From: Gammaproteobacteria bacterium
GTDB lineage: Bacteria; Pseudomonadota; Gammaproteobacteria; Tenderiales; Tenderiaceae
NCBI GenBank assembly: GCA_021731365.1
Contig: JAKFXL010000053.1
Span: 1-37,699, forward strand
Reading direction: 5' to 3'
Length of the DNA stretch: 37,699 nt
Position numbers and translations under genes: made by a program. Within the stretch, counting starts at the first letter, position 1, and each line of letters opens with the position of its first letter. The notes beneath the pieces are model-generated. The model saw nothing but the letters and a program-made list of their open reading frames with translations. It searched no databases and was not told the DNA's origin. Below, one piece after another: positions 5,851 through 12,163 of the stretch.

Positions 5851-7824
5851 CTAAAAATAGTAACTACTGAGAATGTGAAAGCCGAGCAGCACCGGTAGCG
5901 GCCAGAAGAGGCCAAGATGGATCCAGCCTGAGTAACGACGCCAACGCCCCAATGCAATACTGGCACCACCACGCTCAAGCGCCGATACCATGCCTACCAC
6001 TGCACCCACCAGCGCAATGGCAACAAAACAGAACATTAATAGAAAATTAAGGTTGTCCCCCATACGCAACCCGGTATGCAGGATTAACAGCATCAACAGT
6101 AACGCCCCTAATACAGAGTGCAGCGCACGCCAATAACCAAAATCGATAAACGAAAATTTTTTGATCCGCTTCCGCAACGAGAGCAGCAGTGCCAAAACAG
6201 TCATGCCCAGCAACGTAAATCCAGTCACCTGTTTTGAAAACGTTACACTCCATAGGTCACTGATATGCCACCCCTGTTGCACGGTGGTCACAAACGGAAT
6301 AGGTTTGACAAAGAGTGTGATGAAGGCCATCAACATCGCCAGCAGTGATGCCCCCATGAGCAGATTGCCTGCTCTGTTTTTGATGGGCACGGCAGACTCA
6401 CCCAACATCTCAGCCAAACGTGGCTTGCAACCACCGCACACCGTAGAGGCCCCCGTACACTGCACTAACATCTCAACCGTTGTGCAGCCACCGGTGACCG
6501 CTGCGCTTAATACACCACGACTGACACCGGTGCAGTTACAGACAATTGCATTGGCAGGCCACTGACGCACATCCTGTGACTGCTGCTCTGTCCACAACTC
6601 ACCGCTCCGTTTAAAACGCATCAGCTGCCATGGCCAGAGACGGCGATGGTGCACCACACCCTCTTGTACCCGTTGATGCTGGGGCCACTCACCTATGGCA
6701 ATCGCCCCTTGAAGTCGACCACCCACCATCACCAACTTACGGTAGTAACCCTTTTCATCATTTTGATAAACCGCTGTGCGGTAGTGGCTAGGGATCTCCT
6801 CCTCTACCACTGTGCCAATGCTCAACAGCGCTGTGCCCACCACTTTGAGTCGCGCCACTGCCGTACTGCCACGATAAAATGCGTGCTGGCCAACAATGTT
6901 ATGGGCCGCCACCGAGGCCTGCTCCAGCCCCGGCGCAACCAAACCATAAATCTGATTATTGTGTTCGGTACACTCGCCCACGGCATAGATCGCCGGATTG
7001 GATGTTTGCAGCAGATCATCCACCCGAATACCACGCCCCACTCGCAACCCTGCACCACGCGCCAGTTCCACATTGGGTTTTATACCTGTGCAAAAAACCA
7101 CGGTATCGCAATCGAGTACGCTGCCATCACGCAGACGCACCCCCTCGACTAAACGCTCTCCTAATATCGATTGAACACCACTGTTGAGATAGACCTTGAT
7201 TCCCAGAGACTCAACCTCAGCACACATCATGGCAGCAGCATGATCGTCCAGCTGACGCCCCATCAAACGATCACTGTGTTGAATAATAAAAACAGCCGTA
7301 TGGCTGCGCTGTAGTGCATGGGCGGCCTCAAGCCCTAACAGCCCCCCACCTACCACCACTGTTCGACGGCTACCAATACGGCGTGCCAACAGCCCATTAA
7401 GATCTGACATATTGCGGAAGGTGAAGACATTGTGCAGCGCCCTACCAGGGATATCTGGCACGTGAGGGCGTGACCCCACTGCCAAGATCAATCGCGAATA
7501 TGGCTGCTGCCGCCCTAACAGATCCGTCACTGTTTTTTCGTGGCGATCAATAGCAACCACCGCACAGTTGTAACGACACTCAATACTCCCGGTTGTGGGC
7601 AGCTGCAACGACTGAAATATATCCGCCCAGCTGGAGTGACCCGCCAACATCTGGGTCAGTCGCACACGGTTATAGGGTTCCCACGGTTCGTCGCCATAGA
7701 TCACCAAATGCAACAGCGGGTCCAGACGCAACAACTCCTGTGCGACACGAATCCCCACCGGCCCGCTGCCTACAATCACAACAGGGGGCAATGCTAACAC
7801 TGCCTGATCTATTGCCACCGCCAT
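5851..7824 (-). CDS. NasC/NirB-like FAD-NAD(P)H oxidoreductase with Bfd [2Fe-2S] domain fused to a haem-b-type membrane domain
   Basis: The chosen ATG at 7822-7824 gives 657 residues. An in-frame ATG at 7890 lies inside the leader terminator and is rejected. Order of parts: FAD fold with VIVGSGPVG (about 16-24); NAD fold with VVVGGGLLG (about 155); a BFD-like [2Fe-2S] domain with CNC and CGGC (about 430-465); then 4-5 membrane helices to the end. The last helices carry histidines (ALHSVLG, LILHTG, WIHLG, GFHILS) suited to bind b haem. The soluble part matches the electron-transfer subunit of assimilatory nitrate/nitrite reductases. The fused membrane domain is unusual and suggests NAD(P)H electrons cross the membrane to the cytochrome encoded 8 bases downstream. 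It is the first gene of the operon, behind the sigma54 promoter and leader. Confidence 0.85.
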   Translation of the reverse strand: MAVAIDQAVLALPPVVIVGSGPVGIRVAQELLRLDPLLHLVIYGDEPWEPYNRVRLTQMLAGHSSWADIFQSLQLPTTGSIECRYNCAVVAIDRHEKTVTDLLGRQQPYSRLILAVGSRPHVPDIPGRALHNVFTFRNMSDLNGLLARRIGSRRTVVVGGGLLGLEAAHALQRSHTAVFIIQHSDRLMGRQLDDHAAAMMCAEVESLGIKVYLNSGVQSILGERLVEGVRLRDGSVLDCDTVVFCTGIKPNVELARGAGLRVGRGIRVDDLLQTSNPAIYAVGECTEHNNQIYGLVAPGLEQASVAAHNIVGQHAFYRGSTAVARLKVVGTALLSIGTVVEEEIPSHYRTAVYQNDEKGYYRKLVMVGGRLQGAIAIGEWPQHQRVQEGVVHHRRLWPWQLMRFKRSGELWTEQQSQDVRQWPANAIVCNCTGVSRGVLSAAVTGGCTTVEMLVQCTGASTVCGGCKPRLAEMLGESAVPIKNRAGNLLMGASLLAMLMAFITLFVKPIPFVTTVQQGWHISDLWSVTFSKQVTGFTLLGMTVLALLLSLRKRIKKFSFIDFGYWRALHSVLGALLLMLLILHTGLRMGDNLNFLLMFCFVAIALVGAVVGMVSALERGGASIALGRWRRYSGWIHLGLFWPLPVLLGFHILSSYYF

Positions 7825-7870
7825 ATTCCCCACAATTACCTCATCGCTAAAAGCAGCTATAAAAACCAAT

Positions 7871-7919
7871 AAAAAAGGCGTCCAGCACATGGAAAACTCT
7901 CCATGCTGTGGACGCCTTT
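7871..7919 (-). terminator. Leader terminator (attenuator) before the redox operon
   Basis: The stem AAAGGCGTCCA / TGGACGCCTTT continues, after a small internal mismatch, into GCATGGA / TCCATGT around a 6-base loop, and is followed by a T run on the minus strand. It ends 46 bases before the ATG at 7824. Its 5' arm includes the loop and 3' arm of hairpin P2. Confidence 0.88.
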
Positions 7920-7944
7920 GTCATAGATGGGCCACCGTTAGCCC
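7911..7944 (-). promoter_or_regulatory. ANTAR-type two-hairpin antitermination element in the redox-operon leader
   Basis: P1 (7929-7944) is GGGCT-AACGGT-GGCCC with one G.T pair. P2 (7911-7922) is a short GAC-AAAGGC-GTC. Both hexaloops have A at position 1 and G at position 4. The linker is 6 bases. P2 has only three clear base pairs, weaker than in the two other leaders, but its loop GGC and 3' arm form the base of the competing terminator, the same arrangement as before nrtA. Confidence 0.75.
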
Positions 7945-8046
7945 GGCATAAAATTTCTGTAACTACATACAGCCCATTACAGCCATCACTTACCTACCGC
8001 ACAACCTCGCACATATTTAATAAAAACAGTATCTCCAAAGTAGCTT

Positions 8047-8063
8047 AGCAATTCACATGCCAC
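8047..8063 (-). promoter_or_regulatory. Sigma54 (RpoN) promoter for the redox operon
   Basis: GTGGCATGTGAATTGCT has GG and GC with exactly 10 bases between and a good -24/-12 match. The predicted start is near 8036, with about 210 bases of leader before the ATG at 7824. Confidence 0.8.
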
Positions 8064-8135
8064 ATTAAAATTAATAGTAACGTCATGATCTAACAGGGGG
8101 GACGGTAAGATGAAAAGCAGAACAGTATCCATCTA

Positions 8136-8185
8136 TGCCTAAAAACTGTGCACCACACCACGACCCAATGCGCCAGATCTGTGCA
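8136..8185 (-). promoter_or_regulatory. NtrC-like enhancer sites for the redox operon
   Basis: TGCACAGATCTGGCGCA (centre 8177) and TGCACAGTTTTTAGGCA (centre 8144) each keep a perfect TGCAC half and a degenerate second half. Centres are 33 bp apart, at about -141 and -108 from the predicted start, the placement known for the glnA enhancer. They lie just after the pentapeptide gene. Confidence 0.6.
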
Positions 8186-8199
8186 GATATCAGATTATA

Positions 8200-9114
8200 T
8201 TATCGCCCAGCCAAACATTGCCCCACTGAACCACGTGCGCAGATCGTTTTGTCTAGCCACAGGGTCTGATCAAGTTTGGCACCAGCCAGGTTGACACCTT
8301 TTATGTTGGCCCCACTCAAATCTGCATACGAAAGGTCTGCACCACTTAAATCAGCGCCACTTAAATCACTGCCGTTAAGTTTTGCGCCCATCAATTGTGC
8401 GCCGCGCAAATTCGCTTGACCAAGATTGACAAGACTCAAGTTGGCATAGGCCAGATCGGCATTCTGTAAATCAGAGCGCTGTAACGTGCTACCTGTGAGA
8501 TTTGCATTACGCATTACCGCCTGTTGCAGATTGCTGTTATCAAGCACAGCGCCCTGCAGGCTACAGTTGCTCCAGTTAACATTGGCGGCTGGCGCTGCGG
8601 AACACTCCGCCTCCGGCCCGTTGGCCTGAGGCGTATAGTTCATTACCAATGCAACCAGGGCACCAACAGTGGCGAGTATCGCGGTGACTGCCAAGACTAT
8701 CGTTAATGGTTTTTTTTTCTGCTCTGATGACGAACTTTTCGATCTGTTTCGATGATATTCAACAACATCCTCAGGTTCTATGCCATTCAACGCCCTGGCG
8801 TTACGTTTGGCAACATCCAGTAGATATTGGTTTATGGCATCGTCGGTATTCTGTTTTGATGTGGGGATATGTTCATCATCACGCGCTGCCACATCGACCA
8901 GATACTGATTCACAGTACCACTGAGTGTGCCCTTAACAGCGGCTGGTACTAACTCTTTTACATCAGCGATGGCTTGCCAATGCTCCTGGTCAGTGCTGAC
9001 CTGATCCTCTTTACGCAGCCGGTTAAGCAGCAGATATTGGGCAATCACCGTCCGTGGATAGGGTCCACGGACCTCACCATCTTTTTGTATATACCACAAG
9101 GTATGTGTTTGCAT
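8200..9114 (-). CDS. GYF_2-domain membrane protein with C-terminal pentapeptide repeats
   Basis: This 304-residue protein starts at the ATG 9112-9114, which has GGAAG 8 bases upstream; an in-frame GTG at 9129 is less likely. It has three parts. A GYF_2 (DUF4339-like) domain at the N-terminus holds WYIQKDGEVRGPY near residues 7-19. One membrane helix lies at about 140-162 after a Lys/Ser-rich stretch. The C-terminal domain consists of pentapeptide repeats of the A(D/N)LSx type (for example GADLSGADLSYADLSGANI), about 16 repeats forming a right-handed quadrilateral helix. A repeated NQYL(V/L)DVA motif occurs twice in the linker (near 70 and 95). The cellular role is unknown; GYF_2 domains are thought to bind peptides. 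It is transcribed away from the fliK-like gene. Confidence 0.82.
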   Translation of the reverse strand: MQTHTLWYIQKDGEVRGPYPRTVIAQYLLLNRLRKEDQVSTDQEHWQAIADVKELVPAAVKGTLSGTVNQYLVDVAARDDEHIPTSKQNTDDAINQYLLDVAKRNARALNGIEPEDVVEYHRNRSKSSSSEQKKKPLTIVLAVTAILATVGALVALVMNYTPQANGPEAECSAAPAANVNWSNCSLQGAVLDNSNLQQAVMRNANLTGSTLQRSDLQNADLAYANLSLVNLGQANLRGAQLMGAKLNGSDLSGADLSGADLSYADLSGANIKGVNLAGAKLDQTLWLDKTICARGSVGQCLAGR

Positions 9115-9258
9115 TTCAATCACTTCCACAAGAAAACAGATTACTGAGAATCACTCACCATCGCTTTATGCACAATCTCATATACAACCCCGTATACAAT
9201 ATTGGTCCAGCTTGGCAATATACAGATTCATCGGCCAAATCCGGACCTGCTTTATCCC

Positions 9259-10497
9259 ATGAAAATTAATGGACCCCCTTCAACCTTGCCCAATCTGGCC
9301 GCTGCCACGGCACAACCGCAACCACTGCGTGTTGGGCAGCTGTTACAGGCGGTGGTAATTAAGCAGCTCGCCAGCAATCACGTATTACTACAGCTACTCC
9401 CCGCACTCAACCGTTCATCTTCCAGCCAACCGGCAGCACCGCTCCAGCTTCAGGCCAACACCACACAACCACTCATTGTTGGGCAACAGCTTCAGCTGGA
9501 AGTAAGCAAGCTCGGTGATACACCACTCTTAAAAGTGCTCAGTCAAACCGCTTCGCCCGACGCCGTGCTTAAACAGGCGCTGATGCAAAATCTGCCGCGC
9601 CAAACAGGGTTGACACCATTGCTGGCTAATATCAGCTGGATCGCCCAGCCACAAAACAGTACCGTCCCATTACCACAGGCCATTCAGGTTTTGGCAAAAG
9701 CGCTGCTCGACCAACTTCCCAATCGCGGAAAAATAGCCTCTGCTGAGGGTGTTAAACAGGCCTTTAAGGAATCGGGGCTATTTATGGAGAGTGCACTTCG
9801 ACAGACGGTCCAGGGTAAAACCACGCCCGCGCCGGGTGGCGATTTTAAAAGCCTGTTGTTACAACTGCTCAGCAGCATACAGAAGGAGTCTGCACAGACA
9901 GCGGCCTCTCCATCACTCACACGCCCAATATCGCCTTCAATATCCATCCCAGTGCCCGCCGTACCGGGGGGGCGTCCACAACCCCAGGGGCCGGCAGAGG
10001 CGACATTGGCCACACTCAATAATACCCTCGCGCTCCTGCAGGAGCTGGGCAAACAGGTGGAGGGGGGGCTGGCCAGAACTCAACTGCACCAGCTGGCGTC
10101 ACTCTCTACGTCGGACCAGAACCCACTCACCTGGAGCTTTGAGTTGCCGATTCGTCATCAGGAGAGGATTGACCTGTTTCAATGTGTGATCAACGAGGAG
10201 CGAAGTGAAAATAACAGCGATGAGCAACAACGCCGCTGGAACATCACTATCGCACTGGAACTGGAGCCACTCGGCCCAATGCACGTGCGGTTACAGCTGG
10301 AGGATGGAAAGATCAGCACTACCTTCTGGGCGGAGCGCGTGGAGACCACAACGCTTATCGGCCAACACTTAACAGAGTTGGCCCAACGTTATCATGAGGC
10401 GGGCATTGAGAGCCGGGAGCTGCGCTGTTTTCAGGGGCAACCGCCCGAACCCCACCGTCAACCGCTGCCCACCATCGTACTGGATGTAAACGCATGA
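9259..10497 (+). CDS. FliK-like hook-length-control protein (second copy)
   Basis: This is a 412-residue protein rich in Gln, Leu, Pro and Ala. The N-terminal two thirds are low in complexity. The C-terminal domain (about residues 285-395), containing WSFELPIR, GPMHVRLQLEDGKISTTFWAE and LRELAxRYHEAGIESRELRC-like order, matches the FliK C-terminal fold that contacts FlhB. No clear ribosome site is visible; ATG 9259 is preferred over a TTG at 9202 because the upstream residues look unlike a protein start. It overlaps the next gene by 4 bases (ATGA). With FlhX it forms a FliK/FlhB-C pair outside the main cluster, perhaps for a second substrate switch. The true fliK of the cluster is at 34245-35465. 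Confidence 0.78.
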   Translation: MKINGPPSTLPNLAAATAQPQPLRVGQLLQAVVIKQLASNHVLLQLLPALNRSSSSQPAAPLQLQANTTQPLIVGQQLQLEVSKLGDTPLLKVLSQTASPDAVLKQALMQNLPRQTGLTPLLANISWIAQPQNSTVPLPQAIQVLAKALLDQLPNRGKIASAEGVKQAFKESGLFMESALRQTVQGKTTPAPGGDFKSLLLQLLSSIQKESAQTAASPSLTRPISPSISIPVPAVPGGRPQPQGPAEATLATLNNTLALLQELGKQVEGGLARTQLHQLASLSTSDQNPLTWSFELPIRHQERIDLFQCVINEERSENNSDEQQRRWNITIALELEPLGPMHVRLQLEDGKISTTFWAERVETTTLIGQHLTELAQRYHEAGIESRELRCFQGQPPEPHRQPLPTIVLDVNA

Positions 10498-10781
10498 GCC
10501 AACACAACTCCCCGCCCGCCAAGGCCGTAGCGCTCCAGTGGGAAAGTGGTAAACAGGCCCCCAAGGTGATGGCAAAGGGTGAAGGCAGTCTGGCCGAAGA
10601 GATCATCGCCCTTGCCAAAGAGCACAACATCCCCATCCAGGAGAATCTGCCACTGGTGCTGGCACTGTCACAAATTGAGCAAGGTGACGAGATACCCCGC
10701 GAGCTTTATCTATCCGTTGCCCTGGTCATCTCTTTTGCTTACTCGTTATCAGGTAAACGGCCACCGACGGAGGCGTTATAA
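10494..10781 (+). CDS. flhX: Stand-alone FlhB C-terminal domain protein (FlhX-like)
   Basis: This 95-residue protein equals only the cytoplasmic post-cleavage part of FlhB. It has AVALQWESGKQAPKVMAKG at 11-29, then LAEEIIALAKEHNIPIQENLPL, and ends with QGDEIPRELYLSVALVISFAYSL. The membrane helices and the NPTH self-cleavage motif of full FlhB are absent. Such FlhX proteins can substitute for the FlhB C-domain in the export switch in other bacteria. The start overlaps the stop of the fliK-like gene (ATGA), so the two are translationally coupled. Full-length FlhB with NPTH is encoded at 28473-29651, so this copy is extra. Confidence 0.85.
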   Translation: MSQHNSPPAKAVALQWESGKQAPKVMAKGEGSLAEEIIALAKEHNIPIQENLPLVLALSQIEQGDEIPRELYLSVALVISFAYSLSGKRPPTEAL

Positions 10782-10800
10782 AGGGTTAAACCCGCAAACA

Positions 10801-11022
10801 TCAGCCACAACACCCTCCCCCTTTACCCTGCTCCTGAATCGGCGGACAGGGAATGGTGCCGTAAGAGCAGAAGACACAGCAGTCCCCCGCCTTTGGTTTC
10901 AACACCGTTTGACACCCTTCACACTCATAGAACCACTGACAGGCATCGGTCGGCATGGTCTCCATGTTGGTGTGTCCACAGTGCGGGCAGGTCAGGGTCG
11001 ATTCCAGGGTCACGCCGCTCAT
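10801..11022 (-). CDS. GDCCVxC-domain small cysteine-rich protein of the mer operon
   Basis: This 73-residue protein has 13 cysteines. CPHCGH at 12-17 and CEGC near 34-37 look like a zinc-ribbon pair. The naming motif GDCCVFC is near 46-52, and the end is GKGGGCCG. GDCCVxC proteins are often the third gene of mer operons. The function is unproven; the cysteine load suggests Hg(II) or other soft-metal handling in the cytoplasm. Its start overlaps merP by 4 bases (ATGA), and it ends 19 bases from the convergent flhX gene. Confidence 0.85.
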   Translation of the reverse strand: MSGVTLESTLTCPHCGHTNMETMPTDACQWFYECEGCQTVLKPKAGDCCVFCSYGTIPCPPIQEQGKGGGCCG

Positions 11023-11303
11023 CGACTGACCCCCTTTACCTTAGAGGGGTAACCGGCCCCCTCCGTCGCCTGCGTCAGCCTCTTCACATCGACTCTATTG
11101 TCGTCATAACTGACCTGCGCCTCACGTCTATCCAGACTCACCTCCACATGGGTAACACCCGGCACCTTGGAGAGTGCACTCTTGACCGTTAACGGGCAGG
11201 CCGCACAGGTCATGCCCTCCACCGCCAGTGTGGCGGTCTGAGTAGCAGCCCAGACAGGAGAGATCATTGAAACAAGCGCAATCATGACAAACAGTTTTTT
11301 CAT
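11019..11303 (-). CDS. merP: Periplasmic mercury-binding protein MerP
   Basis: This 94-residue protein has a cleavable signal peptide (about residues 1-19, ending WAA) and a heavy-metal-associated domain with GMTCAAC at 30-36. Cysteines 33 and 36 are the Hg(II) pair. The C-terminal part keeps VSLDRREAQVSYDD and the GAGYPSK loop typical of MerP. It lies 13 bases after merT and overlaps the GDCCVxC gene. Its known role is to scavenge Hg(II) in the periplasm and hand it to MerT. Confidence 0.95.
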   Translation of the reverse strand: MKKLFVMIALVSMISPVWAATQTATLAVEGMTCAACPLTVKSALSKVPGVTHVEVSLDRREAQVSYDDNRVDVKRLTQATEGAGYPSKVKGVSR

Positions 11304-11316
11304 AACGAACTCTCGG

Positions 11317-11667
11317 TTAGTAGAACAGCGGTAATAGATAAGGGAAGCCGATGGCCATCAGCACCAGTCCGGCCACACCCCAGAAGATAATTTTATAGCT
11401 GCGTCGTACCTGCGGAACCGCACAGAGGTCATCGGGTTTACACACCGCCACCGGCCGGAAGATACGACGCCACGCCAAAAACATAGCTACCAGGGCCACA
11501 GCGATAAAGAGCGATCGATACGGCTCCAATACCCGCAGGTTAGCGATCCATGCACCACTGATACCCAGTGTCACCAGCACTAACGGGCCAAGGCAGCAGG
11601 TGGAGGCGAGTATCGCCGCCACGCCCCCCATTGCCAATGCACCACGACCTTTGTCCGACTCCGCCAT
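11317..11667 (-). CDS. merT: Mercuric ion transport protein MerT
   Basis: This 116-residue inner-membrane protein has three hydrophobic segments (about 11-35, 51-66 and 92-114). The first holds the vicinal pair Cys24-Cys25, and the loop after the second holds Cys76 and Cys82, the four cysteines that define MerT. It is the first gene of the divergent mer operon, with the MerR-type promoter directly upstream and GGGGTTAGAG before the ATG. It takes Hg(II) from MerP into the cytoplasm. No merA reductase gene is found here. Confidence 0.95.
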   Translation of the reverse strand: MAESDKGRGALAMGGVAAILASTCCLGPLVLVTLGISGAWIANLRVLEPYRSLFIAVALVAMFLAWRRIFRPVAVCKPDDLCAVPQVRRSYKIIFWGVAGLVLMAIGFPYLLPLFY

Positions 11668-11702
11668 CTCTAACCCCGTTTACATCGCTGTGTGATGGTA
11701 TA

Positions 11703-11733
11703 ACGTTACCTCTGTAGTCAAGTACGGAGTCAA
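11703..11733 (-). promoter_or_regulatory. MerR-controlled mer promoter with 19-bp spacer
   Basis: On the minus strand, -35 TTGACT (11728-11733) and -10 TAACGT (11703-11708) are separated by 19 bases that contain the dyad CTCCGTAC...CTACAGAG. This is the arrangement of the Tn501/Tn21 mer operator: an over-long spacer that MerR untwists when Hg(II) binds. merR starts 5 bases from the -35 on the other strand, so MerR also sits on its own promoter region. Confidence 0.88.
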
Positions 11734-11738
11734 GCAAG

Positions 11739-12149
11739 ATGAGCAACCCTTCAGAGCAGCTAACCATCGGCACCTTTGCCAAACGGGCCGGGGTCAACGT
11801 CGAGACGATCCGTTTTTATCAACGCAAAGGGCTACTGCTGGAGCCGGAGAAACCCTACGGCGGCATCCGTCGTTATGGTCATGCCGATATCGCACGGCTG
11901 GGATTTATTAAATCAGCCCAACAGCTTGGCTTTAGCCTGGACGAAATAGCTGAATTACTAAGTCTGGAGGATGGTGCCCACTGCGGTGAGGCGCGTGAAC
12001 TGGCGGAGCATAAACTCGGAGATGTCCGCAACAAGCTGGCCGATCTGCAACGCATCGAATCGGTACTCACCCAATTGGTGGCACAGTGCTGTGCCGCCAA
12101 TGGTGAGGTTAACTGCCCGCTAATTGCATCACTGCAACGGCCAGAGTAG
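11739..12149 (+). CDS. merR: Mercury-responsive regulator MerR
   Basis: This 136-residue protein has an N-terminal MerR-type winged helix ([20 protein letters not shown] at 9-28, GGIRRYG near 41-47), a dimerisation helix and the metal loop. The three Hg(II) ligands of Tn501 MerR are conserved at identical positions: Cys82 (HCGEA), Cys117 (QCC) and Cys126 (NCPLI). An extra Cys118 replaces the usual His. These residues mark it as mercury-specific rather than a copper or zinc family member. It is divergent from merT and shares the operator between them. It ends 14 bases before the end of the convergent RCC1 gene. Confidence 0.95.
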   Translation: MSNPSEQLTIGTFAKRAGVNVETIRFYQRKGLLLEPEKPYGGIRRYGHADIARLGFIKSAQQLGFSLDEIAELLSLEDGAHCGEARELAEHKLGDVRNKLADLQRIESVLTQLVAQCCAANGEVNCPLIASLQRPE

Positions 12150-12163
12150 TACGGTTCTACCTG

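Noticed and set aside
6646-7187. Plus-strand frames opposite the oxidoreductase gene
   Set aside because: They are shadows of the well-supported minus-strand gene; His/Pro/Gln-rich with no recognisable domains.
7825-7890. Longer N-terminus of the NasC-like oxidoreductase starting at ATG 7890
   Set aside because: That ATG lies in the 3' arm of the leader terminator. The following residues are not part of the FAD fold, which begins soon after the ATG at 7824.
10782-10800. GGGTTAAACCC inverted repeat between flhX and the GDCCVxC gene
   Set aside because: The loop is only one base and no T run follows, so it is not a credible terminator.
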